64,000 nucleotides of DNA from Arthrobacter sp. HY1533 (GTDB taxonomy: Bacteria > Actinomycetota > Actinomycetes > Actinomycetales > Micrococcaceae), in contig NZ_JANKZF010000001.1 in the NCBI RefSeq assembly GCF_027568515.1, forward strand, positions 186,001-250,000, read 5' to 3'. This document shows, one piece after another, positions 8,296 to 17,034 of this stretch (position 1 is its first letter; each line of letters opens with the position of its first letter). Under the pieces are notes generated by a model that was given only the letters and a program-made list of their open reading frames with translations, had not been told where the DNA came from and did no database searches. The position numbers and the translations under genes are program-made.

Positions 8296-9122
8296 AGGCC
8301 ACGCCTCGACTCGAGGGAAAGGTGGTGGCCGTGACCGGCGGCGCCAACGGGATTGGCCGTGAGACGGCACGTCTCCTGGCCTCGTTGGGGGCCAAGGTGG
8401 CCATCGGGGACCGTGACGGGGAAGCGGCGCGGCGCGCGGCCCGGGAACTGGAGGGGGCCGTGCTCGGCGTCGACCTTGACGTCACCTCTGCCGCCTCGTT
8501 TGCCGCATACCTGGCGGCAGTTGAGGCGGAGTGGGGCGCCGTGGACATCCTGGTCAACAACGCCGGTGTCATGTGGGTTGGGCCCTTTGACGCCGAGCCC
8601 GATGCAGCCGCCGAACGGCAGCTCGCGGTCAACCTCATGGGCGTCATGCGCGGCGTGAAGCTCGCAGCCCCCGCCATGGTGGCACGCGGCTCCGGCCACA
8701 TCATCACCATCGCCTCGGCGTCGTCGATCCTCACCACCCCCGGCGAGGCAAGCTACTCGGCCAGCAAGCACGGCGTGCTGGGCTACCTCAAGGCCGTGCG
8801 CGAAGAACTGCGGCTGTCCCCCGTCCAGGTTTCCGTGATCATGCCGGCCGTGGTGGACACCGAGCTGGCAGCCGGAACCGGCACAGGAGCGGCCAAGCTG
8901 CTGCAACCCTCCGACATTGCCCAGGCTGTGCTGCGGACCATTGCAAAGCCGCGCTTCGAGGTCACCATTCCGGGCTACATGGGACCACTGGCGCGGCTGA
9001 TCAATGTCCTGCCGCGCCCGTTGCGCGAGTTCATCATGCGCACGCTGGTGCCCAACCAGGTCAGCCAGGCCGACCTCCGCGCCCGGGAAGTCTACGAGGC
9101 CCAGTTCGGGACCCGAAGCTAG
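8292..9122 (+). CDS. short-chain dehydrogenase/reductase
   Basis: Classical SDR of 276 residues. The cofactor motif is TGGANGIG (15-22), followed by GDRDGEAARRA with Asp/Arg at the cofactor-specificity position, then VNNAGVM. The catalytic Ser precedes Y-S-A-S-K, giving YxxxK. The start overlaps the monooxygenase stop by four bases. Pairing with an FMO suggests sequential oxidation of a common substrate, for example an alcohol to a ketone that the oxygenase then attacks. That order is inference. Confidence 0.9.
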   Translation: MKATPRLEGKVVAVTGGANGIGRETARLLASLGAKVAIGDRDGEAARRAARELEGAVLGVDLDVTSAASFAAYLAAVEAEWGAVDILVNNAGVMWVGPFDAEPDAAAERQLAVNLMGVMRGVKLAAPAMVARGSGHIITIASASSILTTPGEASYSASKHGVLGYLKAVREELRLSPVQVSVIMPAVVDTELAAGTGTGAAKLLQPSDIAQAVLRTIAKPRFEVTIPGYMGPLARLINVLPRPLREFIMRTLVPNQVSQADLRAREVYEAQFGTRS

Positions 9123-9137
9123 GCCGCTCGTGGAAAG

Positions 9138-9569
9138 CTACGCCGCCGGGCCGTCATACTCGGTGCGCGCCGCAAGGATTGCCTGGTGGTTGTCCCCGGC
9201 CCAGCCCACCAGCGTGATGACCGGCTCGGACAGTGAGCGGCCCAGGGGGGTCACCGCGTATTCCACCCGGGGCGGGATCTCCGCATAGCTCTCGCGCGAG
9301 ACAAGGCCGTCACGTTCAAGGCTGCGAAGCGTCTGGGTGAGCATGCGGTGTGAAATTCCATCCACGCTGCGCTGGATTTCCGTGAACCGCCGGGGCCCGT
9401 CGTGGAGCAGTCCGATGACCAGGAGGCTCCATTTGTCGCCCACCCGCGCAAGCACCTCGCGGATCACCCGGCTGGCGGGGTTGTCGGTGCTGCACATCGC
9501 GGCCCCGTCGGTGTCGCCATGCAGGGGCAAGAGCCCCGGCTGCGGCGCGTGGCTGGGATCTGCTGTCAT
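9138..9569 (-). CDS. HxlR family winged-helix regulator
   Basis: 143 residues. A Cys in the N-terminal arm (AAMCSTDNP) precedes the HxlR winged helix: VLARVGDKWSLLVIGLLHDGPRRF, then GISHRMLTQTLRSLERDGLV and PPRVEYAVTPLGRSL. Many HxlR proteins sense electrophiles or oxidants through this N-terminal Cys. ATG 9569 is preceded by AAAGGAG. It is divergent from a DoxX gene; an 18-base perfect palindrome lies 18 bases upstream of its start, so autoregulation and control of doxX are likely. Confidence 0.9.
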   Translation of the reverse strand: MTADPSHAPQPGLLPLHGDTDGAAMCSTDNPASRVIREVLARVGDKWSLLVIGLLHDGPRRFTEIQRSVDGISHRMLTQTLRSLERDGLVSRESYAEIPPRVEYAVTPLGRSLSEPVITLVGWAGDNHQAILAARTEYDGPAA

Positions 9570-9586
9570 GGCTGCTCCTTTCCAAT

Positions 9587-9604
9587 ACGCACCTGCAGGT
9601 GCGT
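9587..9604. promoter_or_regulatory. 18-bp perfect palindrome, probable HxlR operator
   Basis: ACGCACCTGCAGGTGCGT reads the same on both strands. A related inverted repeat (GTGC-5-GCAC) lies at 9652-9664, nearer the DoxX gene. The spacing and the divergent layout fit two sites for the dimeric regulator. Inference from symmetry and position. Confidence 0.6.
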
Positions 9605-9651
9605 GACGAACCAAAAAGTGCGTCCTTTTGATGGGAATACTGTAGCAGCCG

Positions 9652-9664
9652 GTGCGTTATGCAC
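9652..9664. promoter_or_regulatory. inverted repeat GTGC-N5-GCAC, second candidate HxlR site
   Basis: GTGCGTTATGCAC lies 30 bases before the DoxX start and shares the GTGCGT half with the 18-bp palindrome upstream of the HxlR gene. It would overlap or follow the doxX promoter, fitting repression. Confidence 0.45.
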
Positions 9665-9694
9665 TATCGGTAACCTACTAACTTTGGAGAACTT

Positions 9695-10054
9695 ATGTCT
9701 ATTGCCCTTTGGATTGTCACCGGAATCTTTGCAGCCCTCTTCGCCATGGCGGGGACCATGAAGGTGGTCACGCCCTACGCCGATGTGCGCACCAAGATGG
9801 CGTGGGTGGAAACGGTGACCCCCGGGCAATTGAAGACCATTGGTGCGCTCGAGGCCCTTGGCGCCATTGGCATGATCCTGCCGGCCGCGACAGGCATTGC
9901 CCCCTGGCTGACCCCGGTCGCCGCCTTCGCGCTCCTGCTCACCATGGTGGTCGCCACCGCACTCCACGTGCGCCGCAAGGAACCCACCACCCCCAGCGTG
10001 GTCCTTGGCGCCGTCGCACTGGTGGTCGGCATCGGCTGGCTGGCACTGGGCTAA
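9695..10054 (+). CDS. DoxX family membrane protein
   Basis: 119 residues with four predicted transmembrane helices, beginning LWIVTGIFAALFAMAGTMKVV and containing the GALEALGAIGMILPAATG helix pair characteristic of DoxX/DoxX-like proteins. Members are linked to thiol/oxidative stress (MRC complex) in mycobacteria, and others have unknown roles. The Shine-Dalgarno TTGGAGAA precedes ATG. The divergent HxlR regulator suggests induction by reactive electrophiles or oxidants. Confidence 0.85.
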   Translation: MSIALWIVTGIFAALFAMAGTMKVVTPYADVRTKMAWVETVTPGQLKTIGALEALGAIGMILPAATGIAPWLTPVAAFALLLTMVVATALHVRRKEPTTPSVVLGAVALVVGIGWLALG

Positions 10055-10084
10055 ACCGCCAGGCCTCACTTTCCCAACGGGCTC

Positions 10085-10144
10085 CGCGCACGTCCCCGCT
10101 TTGCGCGCATGCAGGGACATGCGCGCAAAGCGGGGACGTGCGCG
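10085..10144. terminator. 27-bp perfect inverted repeat with 6-nt loop
   Basis: Bases 10085-10111 are the exact reverse complement of 10118-10144, with loop CAGGGA. It lies 30 bases after the DoxX stop, where it can act as a terminator. It is far longer than a normal terminator and lacks a T-run, so it may instead be an intergenic REP-like element or a protein-binding site. Confidence 0.7.
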
Positions 10145-10282
10145 CCGGCGGCCCGGATGCACAACTGCGGCCTGCCCCGGCATGCCGGTGGCCGACGGAT
10201 TGCCGGCTGCGTCTAGGATATTCCTTGCCGGATTGATTCCGGCGGGGCAATCCCCTCGACCGCACCTTACAAGGAGAGCACC

Positions 10283-11170
10283 ATGTCCGTAGGCCTGCTT
10301 GCCATCGTCGATGACGTCTTGGCTGCCGCACTGAAGGCATCGGCAAAGTCGGCCGGGGTTGTCATCGACGATGCCGCCGTGACGCCGCAATACGTCCAGG
10401 GGCTGACGCCCGCGCGCGAGCTGCCCGTGGTGGCAAAGATCGCCCGCGGGAGCCTGATCAACAAGTTCGTCTTCATCATTCCCGTCGCCCTGATCCTGAC
10501 GGCCTTCGCGCCCTGGGCCCTGCCCTTCCTGCTGATTGGCGGCGGCGTGTACCTGGCCTTTGAGGGTGCCGAAAAAGTCACTGAGTGGTTTGGCCACCAC
10601 GAGGGGCACAAGGAGGAGGGCGCCCGCGATGAAAAGTCACTCGTGGCCGGCGCCGTCCGCACGGACTTGATCCTGTCCACCGAGATCATGCTCATTTCCC
10701 TCTCCAACCTCGATCCCAACATGGGGTTCTGGATGCGGCTGGCCACACTCGTGGTGGTTGCCCTGCTCATGACCGTCCTGGTCTACGGCGCCGTGGCTCT
10801 GCTGGTGAAGCTGGACGACGTCGGCATGAAGATGGAGGGCAGCTCCAGCAGCGGCACCAAGCGCCTTGGCACCGCGATTGTGCGTTCCATGCCGGCGGTG
10901 TTCCGGGTCATCAGCGTCATCGGCACGGTTGCCATGCTCTGGGTCGGTGGGCACCTCATCGTGGTCAACCTGGGCGAAGTTGGTTGGCATGCCCCGGTGG
11001 ACATGCTGCACGCGGTGGAGCATGCCCTCGAGCCGCTCGGCGCCGTGGTGACCTGGCTGGGCGACACCGCAGTGTCCGCTGTGGCCGGACTCGTCGTGGG
11101 GCTGGCCGCCGTTGGCGCGGTGCTGCTGGCCAAGAAGGCCCTGCCCCGCAAGGCATCCGCAGCCAAGTAG
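10283..11170 (+). CDS. DUF808 family membrane protein
   Basis: 295-residue integral membrane protein of the DUF808/YedI family. It begins GLLAIVDDVLAAALKASAKSAGVVIDD-like and carries VVAKIARGSLINK followed by several hydrophobic helices (FIIPVALILTAFAPWALPFL, LVVVALLMTVLVYGAVALLV, a segment near AVFRVISVIGTVAMLWV, and a C-terminal SAVAGLVVGLAAVGAVLLA). A good Shine-Dalgarno (AAGGAGA) precedes ATG. Function is not established for the family. It stands alone between the long hairpin and a convergent VOC gene. Confidence 0.85.
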   Translation: MSVGLLAIVDDVLAAALKASAKSAGVVIDDAAVTPQYVQGLTPARELPVVAKIARGSLINKFVFIIPVALILTAFAPWALPFLLIGGGVYLAFEGAEKVTEWFGHHEGHKEEGARDEKSLVAGAVRTDLILSTEIMLISLSNLDPNMGFWMRLATLVVVALLMTVLVYGAVALLVKLDDVGMKMEGSSSSGTKRLGTAIVRSMPAVFRVISVIGTVAMLWVGGHLIVVNLGEVGWHAPVDMLHAVEHALEPLGAVVTWLGDTAVSAVAGLVVGLAAVGAVLLAKKALPRKASAAK

Positions 11171-11201
11171 CCTGGCACGTTAGAAGCAGGGGCGGGCACC
11201 A

Positions 11202-11600
11202 CTACTGCGGTTCGTAGCCAATGAGCCAGTGAAGGCCATGCCTGTCGACCACCTGCCCGTCAGAGGCGCCCCACGGCTTGGGAGCCAGGACGTCAACTAC
11301 CCTGCCTCCCGCACTGAGCTGATTGAACCACTCATGGAGGACAGCCGGTTCAGCCGTTCCCAACAGTGACAGCATGAGCCCTTCAAAGCGGACACTTGGC
11401 GCTCCGTCGGCCGCATCCGAGCCGGCCAGGGCAACAACGCCGTCCAGCTCTCCGTGCGCCACGGCGCCCGGCGGACCGTCCGTGCGGCCAAAGTCCTGGT
11501 AGGTGAACAAACGCAGCGTCCCGCCAAATATCCCTGCGTAGAATTCCAGGGCAGTGCGCGCGGTGCCGGGGAAACTGATGTAGATCCGTGGAGCATCCAT
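11202..11600 (-). CDS. VOC family protein (glyoxalase/PhnB-like)
   Basis: 132 residues. The start IYISFPGTARTALEFYAGIFGG and the end WGASDGQVVDRHGLHWLIGYE are the typical first beta strand and closing strand of PhnB-like vicinal-oxygen-chelate proteins. The metal-ligand pattern is weak, so catalytic identity is unknown. Convergent with DUF808. Confidence 0.8.
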   Translation of the reverse strand: MDAPRIYISFPGTARTALEFYAGIFGGTLRLFTYQDFGRTDGPPGAVAHGELDGVVALAGSDAADGAPSVRFEGLMLSLLGTAEPAVLHEWFNQLSAGGRVVDVLAPKPWGASDGQVVDRHGLHWLIGYEPQ

Positions 11601-11799
11601 GCCCCCAGCGTACCCACATGGCTCGCCCGCGACCCCGCGCCGCTATGATCTGCCCCACATGCCCGTGGGCGTGGCCGCCGCCAAGGGCTAAAGTTGATGG
11701 CGATGCCCGCCGGAGCGCGCCGCTCGGCCATGGGCCGGGCGGGACGGACCGGCGGCACCAACGCACCGCCCCACTTCGCAGGTTCGCAGGAAGAAGCCC

Positions 11800-13464
11800 A
11801 TGACCCACGCACGCCCCCTGGCCACCAAGTTGATTCCGGCCGCTGCCGCCCTGGCTGCCGCAATGGTTCTTGCCGGCTGCACGCCCGGCACCACAACCCC
11901 GGACGACGGCGGCGCCGCCGGCACGCCTGTCACCGGCGGCACCCTTGTCTACGCTTCGGGCGACGCCGAGCCGAGCTGCCTGGACCCTCATGTGGGCGGC
12001 AACTACCCCCAAGCCCTGGTCGCCTCGCAGTACCTTGAAACCCTCTACACCAAGGACTCCGTCGGCAAATTGATCCCCTGGCTGGCAGAGGACTCAACGG
12101 TTTCCGACGACGGCCTGACCCGCACGGTCAAGATCCGCGACGGCATCAAGTTCACCGACGGAACCGCGTTGGACGCCGCCGCCGTCAAGGCCAACTTTGA
12201 GCACCTGCTGGACCCTGCCACGGCCTCCTCCACCGGCTACCTGGCACTGGGCAAGATCGACTCCATGAAGGCCGTCGATGCCCGGACCCTGGAGCTGAAG
12301 CTCAAGTCCCCGGACAACTCGCTGCTTGAATCCTTCTCCATGCCCTGGGTGGCCATTGAATCCCCCACTGCGCTCAAGCGCAGCCAGGCCGAGAACTGCG
12401 AATCCCCCGTCGGCACCGGCCCGTTCAAGGTTGCCTCCTGGAAGAAGCAGGAAGCCGTCAACCTGGTCCGCAACGACGCCTACGTCCTTCCTGTTGAGCA
12501 GGCCGGACATGCCAGGACCGCCCACCTGGATGCCATCACCTGGCGCTTCATCCCGGAAGCTGCAACCCGCTATGCAGCCCTGCAGTCCGGCGAGGTGCAG
12601 ATGATCGACAACGCCCAGCCGGACGCCATCGCCACCTCCGCCAAGAACCCGGCCATCAAGCACCTGGACGCCCCGCGCCCGGGCGCCTCGAACCGGATCG
12701 AGCTGAACTCCTCCAAGGCACCGTTCAACGATGCCAATGTCCGGGAGGCATTCATCCACTCGGTCAACGTCAACGCCGGGATTGACTCCCTCTTCTTCGG
12801 CACCGCAAAGCGATCCTACTCCCCGCTGTCCAGCGTGGAGCCGCTGGCCTACAGCGAAGAATCCCTGTTCAGCAACGATCCCGCCAAGGCCGGGAAGCTG
12901 CTGGATGACGCCGGCTGGAGCCAGCGCGATGCCCAGGGCTACCGCGTCAAGGACGGCACCCGCCTCTCCCTCACCTTCCCGGTGAGCACCAGCCAGTCCA
13001 TCCCCGCCGAGCAGTCCCTGTTCGAGCAGATGCAGGCAACTGCCAAGGACTCCGGCATCGAGATCAAGATCAAGCTGCTTGACCTCTCCAGCTGGTACGG
13101 CGAGCTGTTTGCCAACAACTACAACCTGGTCTCCGCCCCGTACACCAAGGTTGGCCCCGGCGTGCTTTCCATCCTGTTCCACTCGGACTCGACCATTCCG
13201 GCACCCTCGGGCTACTTCGCCAACCTGTCCCAGGTCAAGGACCCCAGCCTGGATGCCCTGCTGAACAAGGCCGGTTCCACCAAGGATGAGGCCGAGCGCA
13301 AGGACCTCTACACCCAGGCACAGAAGAAGGTCCTCGAGGGCTACTACCTGCTGCCCCTGTACAACCAGCAGAACCATTTCCTGTACTCGGAGAAGCTGAA
13401 GAACGTCGGGGCAACCACGGCCGTGGCGAGCCCGACCTTCTTTGACACCTGGCTGGCCAAGTAA
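11800..13464 (+). CDS. ABC transporter substrate-binding lipoprotein (peptide/opine/nickel family)
   Basis: 554 residues; the lipobox LAGC places the lipidated Cys at 27. It is an SBP family 5 protein: GGTLVYASGDAEPSCLDP near the start, IPWLAEDSTVSDDGLTRTV, DGIKFTDGTALDAAAVKANF and NDANVREAFIHSVN are the diagnostic blocks. It captures a peptide-like ligand outside the cell for the two permeases and double ATPase encoded immediately downstream (13488-17034). The ligand cannot be predicted. AGGAAG precedes the ATG. Confidence 0.92.
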   Translation: MTHARPLATKLIPAAAALAAAMVLAGCTPGTTTPDDGGAAGTPVTGGTLVYASGDAEPSCLDPHVGGNYPQALVASQYLETLYTKDSVGKLIPWLAEDSTVSDDGLTRTVKIRDGIKFTDGTALDAAAVKANFEHLLDPATASSTGYLALGKIDSMKAVDARTLELKLKSPDNSLLESFSMPWVAIESPTALKRSQAENCESPVGTGPFKVASWKKQEAVNLVRNDAYVLPVEQAGHARTAHLDAITWRFIPEAATRYAALQSGEVQMIDNAQPDAIATSAKNPAIKHLDAPRPGASNRIELNSSKAPFNDANVREAFIHSVNVNAGIDSLFFGTAKRSYSPLSSVEPLAYSEESLFSNDPAKAGKLLDDAGWSQRDAQGYRVKDGTRLSLTFPVSTSQSIPAEQSLFEQMQATAKDSGIEIKIKLLDLSSWYGELFANNYNLVSAPYTKVGPGVLSILFHSDSTIPAPSGYFANLSQVKDPSLDALLNKAGSTKDEAERKDLYTQAQKKVLEGYYLLPLYNQQNHFLYSEKLKNVGATTAVASPTFFDTWLAK

Positions 13465-13487
13465 GCCACGGAGAGCCCGCCCCCGCC

Positions 13488-14465
13488 ATGAGCACTCCCA
13501 CAGCCACCCCACCCAGGCGCCGCGCAGGCCCGGGGCGTTCCCTCAAGTGGCTGCTGGGCAGGCTCGGCGGGGGCATCTTTGTCCTGTGGGCGGTGGCCAC
13601 GGCCATCTTCTTCGGCATCCGGATGATCCCGGGGGATCCCGCCGAGGCCATCATGGGCGGTCCGGGATCCCAGGCCTCGGCCGAGGCCCTCGCTGCAGCA
13701 CGTGCAGAATATGGGCTGGACCAGCCATTGTTTGTCCAGTATTTCGGCCAGCTGTGGCGGCTGGCCACCGGGGACCTGGGCACGTCCTATTCGCTCAAGA
13801 GCCCCGTTGCCGAGGTGCTGGGCGAGCTCATTCCGCCCACCCTTCTCCTTGCAGGGCTGGCCCTACTCCTGGCCTGGGCCATGGCGCTGGCTCTTGCGGT
13901 GTTGTCCACGCGCAGCGGCCCCTGGGGCTCGGCGATCGGTTCCGGGCTCGAGATTGTCTCGGCGGCGGTCCCGCATTTTTGGCTTGCCAGTGTGCTCATC
14001 ATGGTTTTTTCCACCTCGCTTGGCTGGTTTCCGCCCGTGAGCACCAATGCACCGGCCGGCCTGGTCCTGCCCGTGGCCACGCTGGCCCTGCCCCTGGCAG
14101 GATTTCTGGGCCAGGTCATGCGCGACTCCATGGAGGGGGCCCAGCGCTCCCCCTACGCCCTCTCGGCCCGGGCCCGTGGCGAATCGGAGACGGGCGTGCT
14201 GCTGCGCCATTCCCTGCGGCATGCGGCATTGCCCGGAATTGCCCTGTCCGGCTGGGCCCTGGGCTCACTGTTGTCCGGCGCGGTGGTGGTGGAGACCATC
14301 TTTGCCCGTCCCGGCCTGGGACGCTCACTGCTGCAGGCCGTCACGGCCCGGGACATCCCGCTGGTCACCGGCGTCGCGCTTTTCTCCGCGGCCGCCTACG
14401 TCGTGGTCATGGCACTGTCCGACCTTGCCGAACGCGTCGCTGACCCACGGATTGGCACGCCATGA
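13488..14465 (+). CDS. ABC transporter permease, DppB/OppB type
   Basis: 325 residues with about six transmembrane helices. It has the DppB-type N-terminus (FGIRMIPGDPAEAIMGG, then YGLDQPLFVQYFGQL) and the EAA coupling loop ARARGESETGVLLRHSLRHAALPG that contacts the ATPase. It forms the channel with the next permease. The stop overlaps the next start by four bases. Confidence 0.92.
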   Translation: MSTPTATPPRRRAGPGRSLKWLLGRLGGGIFVLWAVATAIFFGIRMIPGDPAEAIMGGPGSQASAEALAAARAEYGLDQPLFVQYFGQLWRLATGDLGTSYSLKSPVAEVLGELIPPTLLLAGLALLLAWAMALALAVLSTRSGPWGSAIGSGLEIVSAAVPHFWLASVLIMVFSTSLGWFPPVSTNAPAGLVLPVATLALPLAGFLGQVMRDSMEGAQRSPYALSARARGESETGVLLRHSLRHAALPGIALSGWALGSLLSGAVVVETIFARPGLGRSLLQAVTARDIPLVTGVALFSAAAYVVVMALSDLAERVADPRIGTP

Positions 14466-15355
14466 CCATGACCGGTCCCGCCCTGCCTGCAGGTGATCCC
14501 CTCCTGGCACCCCACCCAGGCAACGTTCGACGGCGCAGGGCCGGCGGGGTGCGTCGGCTTGCTTCGCACATCCCCTGGCTGGCCGCCGGCGCGGTCCTGC
14601 TGTTCTTTGTGCTGGCAGCAGCGGCACCTGGCCTGCTGGCACCGCTCGACCCGCTGGCCATCAATCCCGCGGCCGCATTCTCGCCTCCAGGACCCGGCCA
14701 TTTCCTGGGCACTGACGAATCGGGGCGCGACATCTACTCGCGCATCATCCACGGCGCACGGCCGTCCCTGCTGATCGGGGCGGCGGCCACCGCCGTCGGG
14801 CTGGCCCTGGCCCTGGTGCTGGGCACCATGGCCGGTTTTGGCGGCAAGCGGCTGGACTCGGGCGTTGGTCGCATCCTGGAGGTGCTGTTTGCCCTGCCCG
14901 GGCTGCTGCTCGCCCTGGTGTTCATTGCCCTGGCCGGTCCCGGCGTGGGAACCACTGTCATTGCCGTGGGCCTGACGAGCGCACCCGGCTATGCCCGGAT
15001 CATCCGCGGCCAGATCATCGCACTGCGCAACTCCCCCATGGTGGAGGCAGCCACCGTGCTGGGACGCAGCCGTTCCCACATCCTGGCAATCCACATCCTG
15101 CCCAACGCACTGGCTCCCATCGCCGTGCTGGCCACTCTGGGACTGGGGCAGGCGATTCTCTGGGCCGCCTCGCTGAGTTTCCTGGGCCTGGGGGCTCCCC
15201 CGCCAGCACCGGAATGGGGCACCATGCTGTCGGCCGGCCGAACTTACCTGTCGCTGGCCTGGTGGATGACGTTCTTCCCCGGACTGACCATTGTGCTGGT
15301 TGCCGCAGCCGCCACCGTCCTGTCCCGGTCACTGAAGTTCAGGGGAACCCGATGA
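14462..15355 (+). CDS. ABC transporter permease, DppC/OppC type
   Basis: 297 residues. The DppC hallmark FLGTDESGRDIYSRIIHGARPSL is present, with an EAA-like loop (VEAATVLGRSRSHILAIHILPNALAP) and about six helices. Both ends overlap neighbouring genes by ATGA, so the importer subunits are translationally coupled. Confidence 0.92.
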   Translation: MTMTGPALPAGDPLLAPHPGNVRRRRAGGVRRLASHIPWLAAGAVLLFFVLAAAAPGLLAPLDPLAINPAAAFSPPGPGHFLGTDESGRDIYSRIIHGARPSLLIGAAATAVGLALALVLGTMAGFGGKRLDSGVGRILEVLFALPGLLLALVFIALAGPGVGTTVIAVGLTSAPGYARIIRGQIIALRNSPMVEAATVLGRSRSHILAIHILPNALAPIAVLATLGLGQAILWAASLSFLGLGAPPPAPEWGTMLSAGRTYLSLAWWMTFFPGLTIVLVAAAATVLSRSLKFRGTR

Positions 15356-17034
15356 ATGCCCCCGTGCCCGTGCTGCGGGTCTCTGATCTGAACGTTTCCT
15401 TCGGCGCAGACAGCGTCGTTCGGGGCGTATCCTTCACCATCAACCCCGGCGAATGCCTGGCGCTCGTGGGTGAATCGGGCTCTGGAAAGTCGGTGACGGC
15501 CAGGTCCCTGATCGGGCTGGCCGGGCGCGGCTCCCAGGTGCAGGCGGGTGCGCTGGAACTGGCCGGCCGGGATGCCCGCCGACTCTCGCAGCGCAGCTGG
15601 CGTGGCATCCGCGGAAAGCAGGTGGGACTGATCCTGCAGGATGCCCTGACGTCCCTGGACCCGCTGCGTACCGTTGGCAAGGAAATTGATGACTCCCTGC
15701 GCCTGCATTCCTCCGGGTCCTCGGCACAACGGGCGGCCCGCGTCATCGAGCTGCTGGAGTCCGTTGGACTCGATGACCCGGTGCACCGCGCCGCACAGCT
15801 CCCGGGGGAACTCTCCGGCGGCATGCGCCAGCGGGCGTTGATTGCCTCCGCCATTGCCCTTGACCCGGCGCTCATCATTGCCGACGAGCCCACCACGGCA
15901 CTGGATGCCACGATTGCCGCCTCCGTCATGGAGCTGCTTGGCGGCCTGCGCCGCTCGGGCTCCGGCATGCTCCTGATCAGCCACGACCTAGCCGCGGTGG
16001 CCCGGGTGGCCGATTCCATTGCCGTCATGCAGCACGGGCAGCTCGTGGAGCACGGGCCGCGGGATCAGGTCCTGGGCGACCCGCAGCACAGCTACACGCG
16101 TGCCCTGCTGGCCGCAGACCCCGCCGGCAAGCCCCGTTTCGCCAGGCTCTCACCGGTGCCCGCTTCCGCGGAGGTTCCGCCTGGTCTGCCCGCCGTTTCC
16201 CGTCCGCCGGCTGGCGCGCCGGCCGCGGGTGTGCAGCCTGCGCTCCGGGCCCGGGGACTTGCCAAGAGCTTCCCCGTGTCCAGGTCCGCCCCGTTCCAGG
16301 CCGTGCGCCAAGTCGATTTCAAGCTGCTGCCCGGGCGCACACTGGGCATTGTGGGCGAGTCTGGTTCCGGAAAAACCACCACGGCCCGGATGGCCCTGGG
16401 CCTGCTGGCACCAGATGCCGGAAGCGTGGAACTTTTCGGCGAACCATGGAGCGGGGTCCCCGAATCCGCACGCAGGTCCCGGCGGCGGGCACTCGGCGCC
16501 ATCTACCAGGACCCGGCATCCTCCTTTGACCCCCGCCTGTCCGCTGGTTCCCTGCTTGCCGATGCGGTCAGTTTCGGTGCCACGCGCAATCCACGCAGCC
16601 ACACAGCCAAAATTGCCCAACTGCTGCAGCTGGTGGGCCTGGATCCGGAGGTGGCTGGACGCAACCCCGCCACGCTCTCGGGCGGGCAGCGGCAACGACT
16701 GGCGATTGCCCGCGCCTTGGCCCCGGAACCGCGGGTGCTGGTGTGCGATGAGCCGGTCTCCGCCCTGGATGTATCCATCCAGGCCCAGGTTCTGGACCTT
16801 CTTGATGATCTGCAGCAACGACTCGGGCTCAGCTATTTGTTCATCTCGCATGATTTGTCAGTCATCCGCCACATGAGCGACGACGTTCTGGTCATGCGGG
16901 CAGGTGAGGTGGTGGAATCGGGTGCCACCGAAACAGTGTTCACGGATCCGCAACACCACTACACACGCGCGCTGCTGGCTGCCGCGCGGGTCAGCGCAGG
17001 TCCAGGCGCATCAGGACCCGGGGGAAGCCGTTGA
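15352..17034 (+). CDS. ABC transporter double ATPase (DppD-DppF fusion)
   Basis: 560 residues carrying both ATPases of the importer in one chain. Domain 1: Walker A GESGSGKSV, signature LSGGMRQRA, Walker B LIIADEPTTALD. Domain 2: GESGSGKTTT, LSGGQRQRLAIARAL, VLVCDEPVSALDVS. Each domain ends with an HxYTRALLAA-type element typical of oligopeptide ATPases. It begins on the permease stop. Its last 44 bases overlap the 3' end of the convergent acetyltransferase gene. Confidence 0.92.
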   Translation: MNAPVPVLRVSDLNVSFGADSVVRGVSFTINPGECLALVGESGSGKSVTARSLIGLAGRGSQVQAGALELAGRDARRLSQRSWRGIRGKQVGLILQDALTSLDPLRTVGKEIDDSLRLHSSGSSAQRAARVIELLESVGLDDPVHRAAQLPGELSGGMRQRALIASAIALDPALIIADEPTTALDATIAASVMELLGGLRRSGSGMLLISHDLAAVARVADSIAVMQHGQLVEHGPRDQVLGDPQHSYTRALLAADPAGKPRFARLSPVPASAEVPPGLPAVSRPPAGAPAAGVQPALRARGLAKSFPVSRSAPFQAVRQVDFKLLPGRTLGIVGESGSGKTTTARMALGLLAPDAGSVELFGEPWSGVPESARRSRRRALGAIYQDPASSFDPRLSAGSLLADAVSFGATRNPRSHTAKIAQLLQLVGLDPEVAGRNPATLSGGQRQRLAIARALAPEPRVLVCDEPVSALDVSIQAQVLDLLDDLQQRLGLSYLFISHDLSVIRHMSDDVLVMRAGEVVESGATETVFTDPQHHYTRALLAAARVSAGPGASGPGGSR

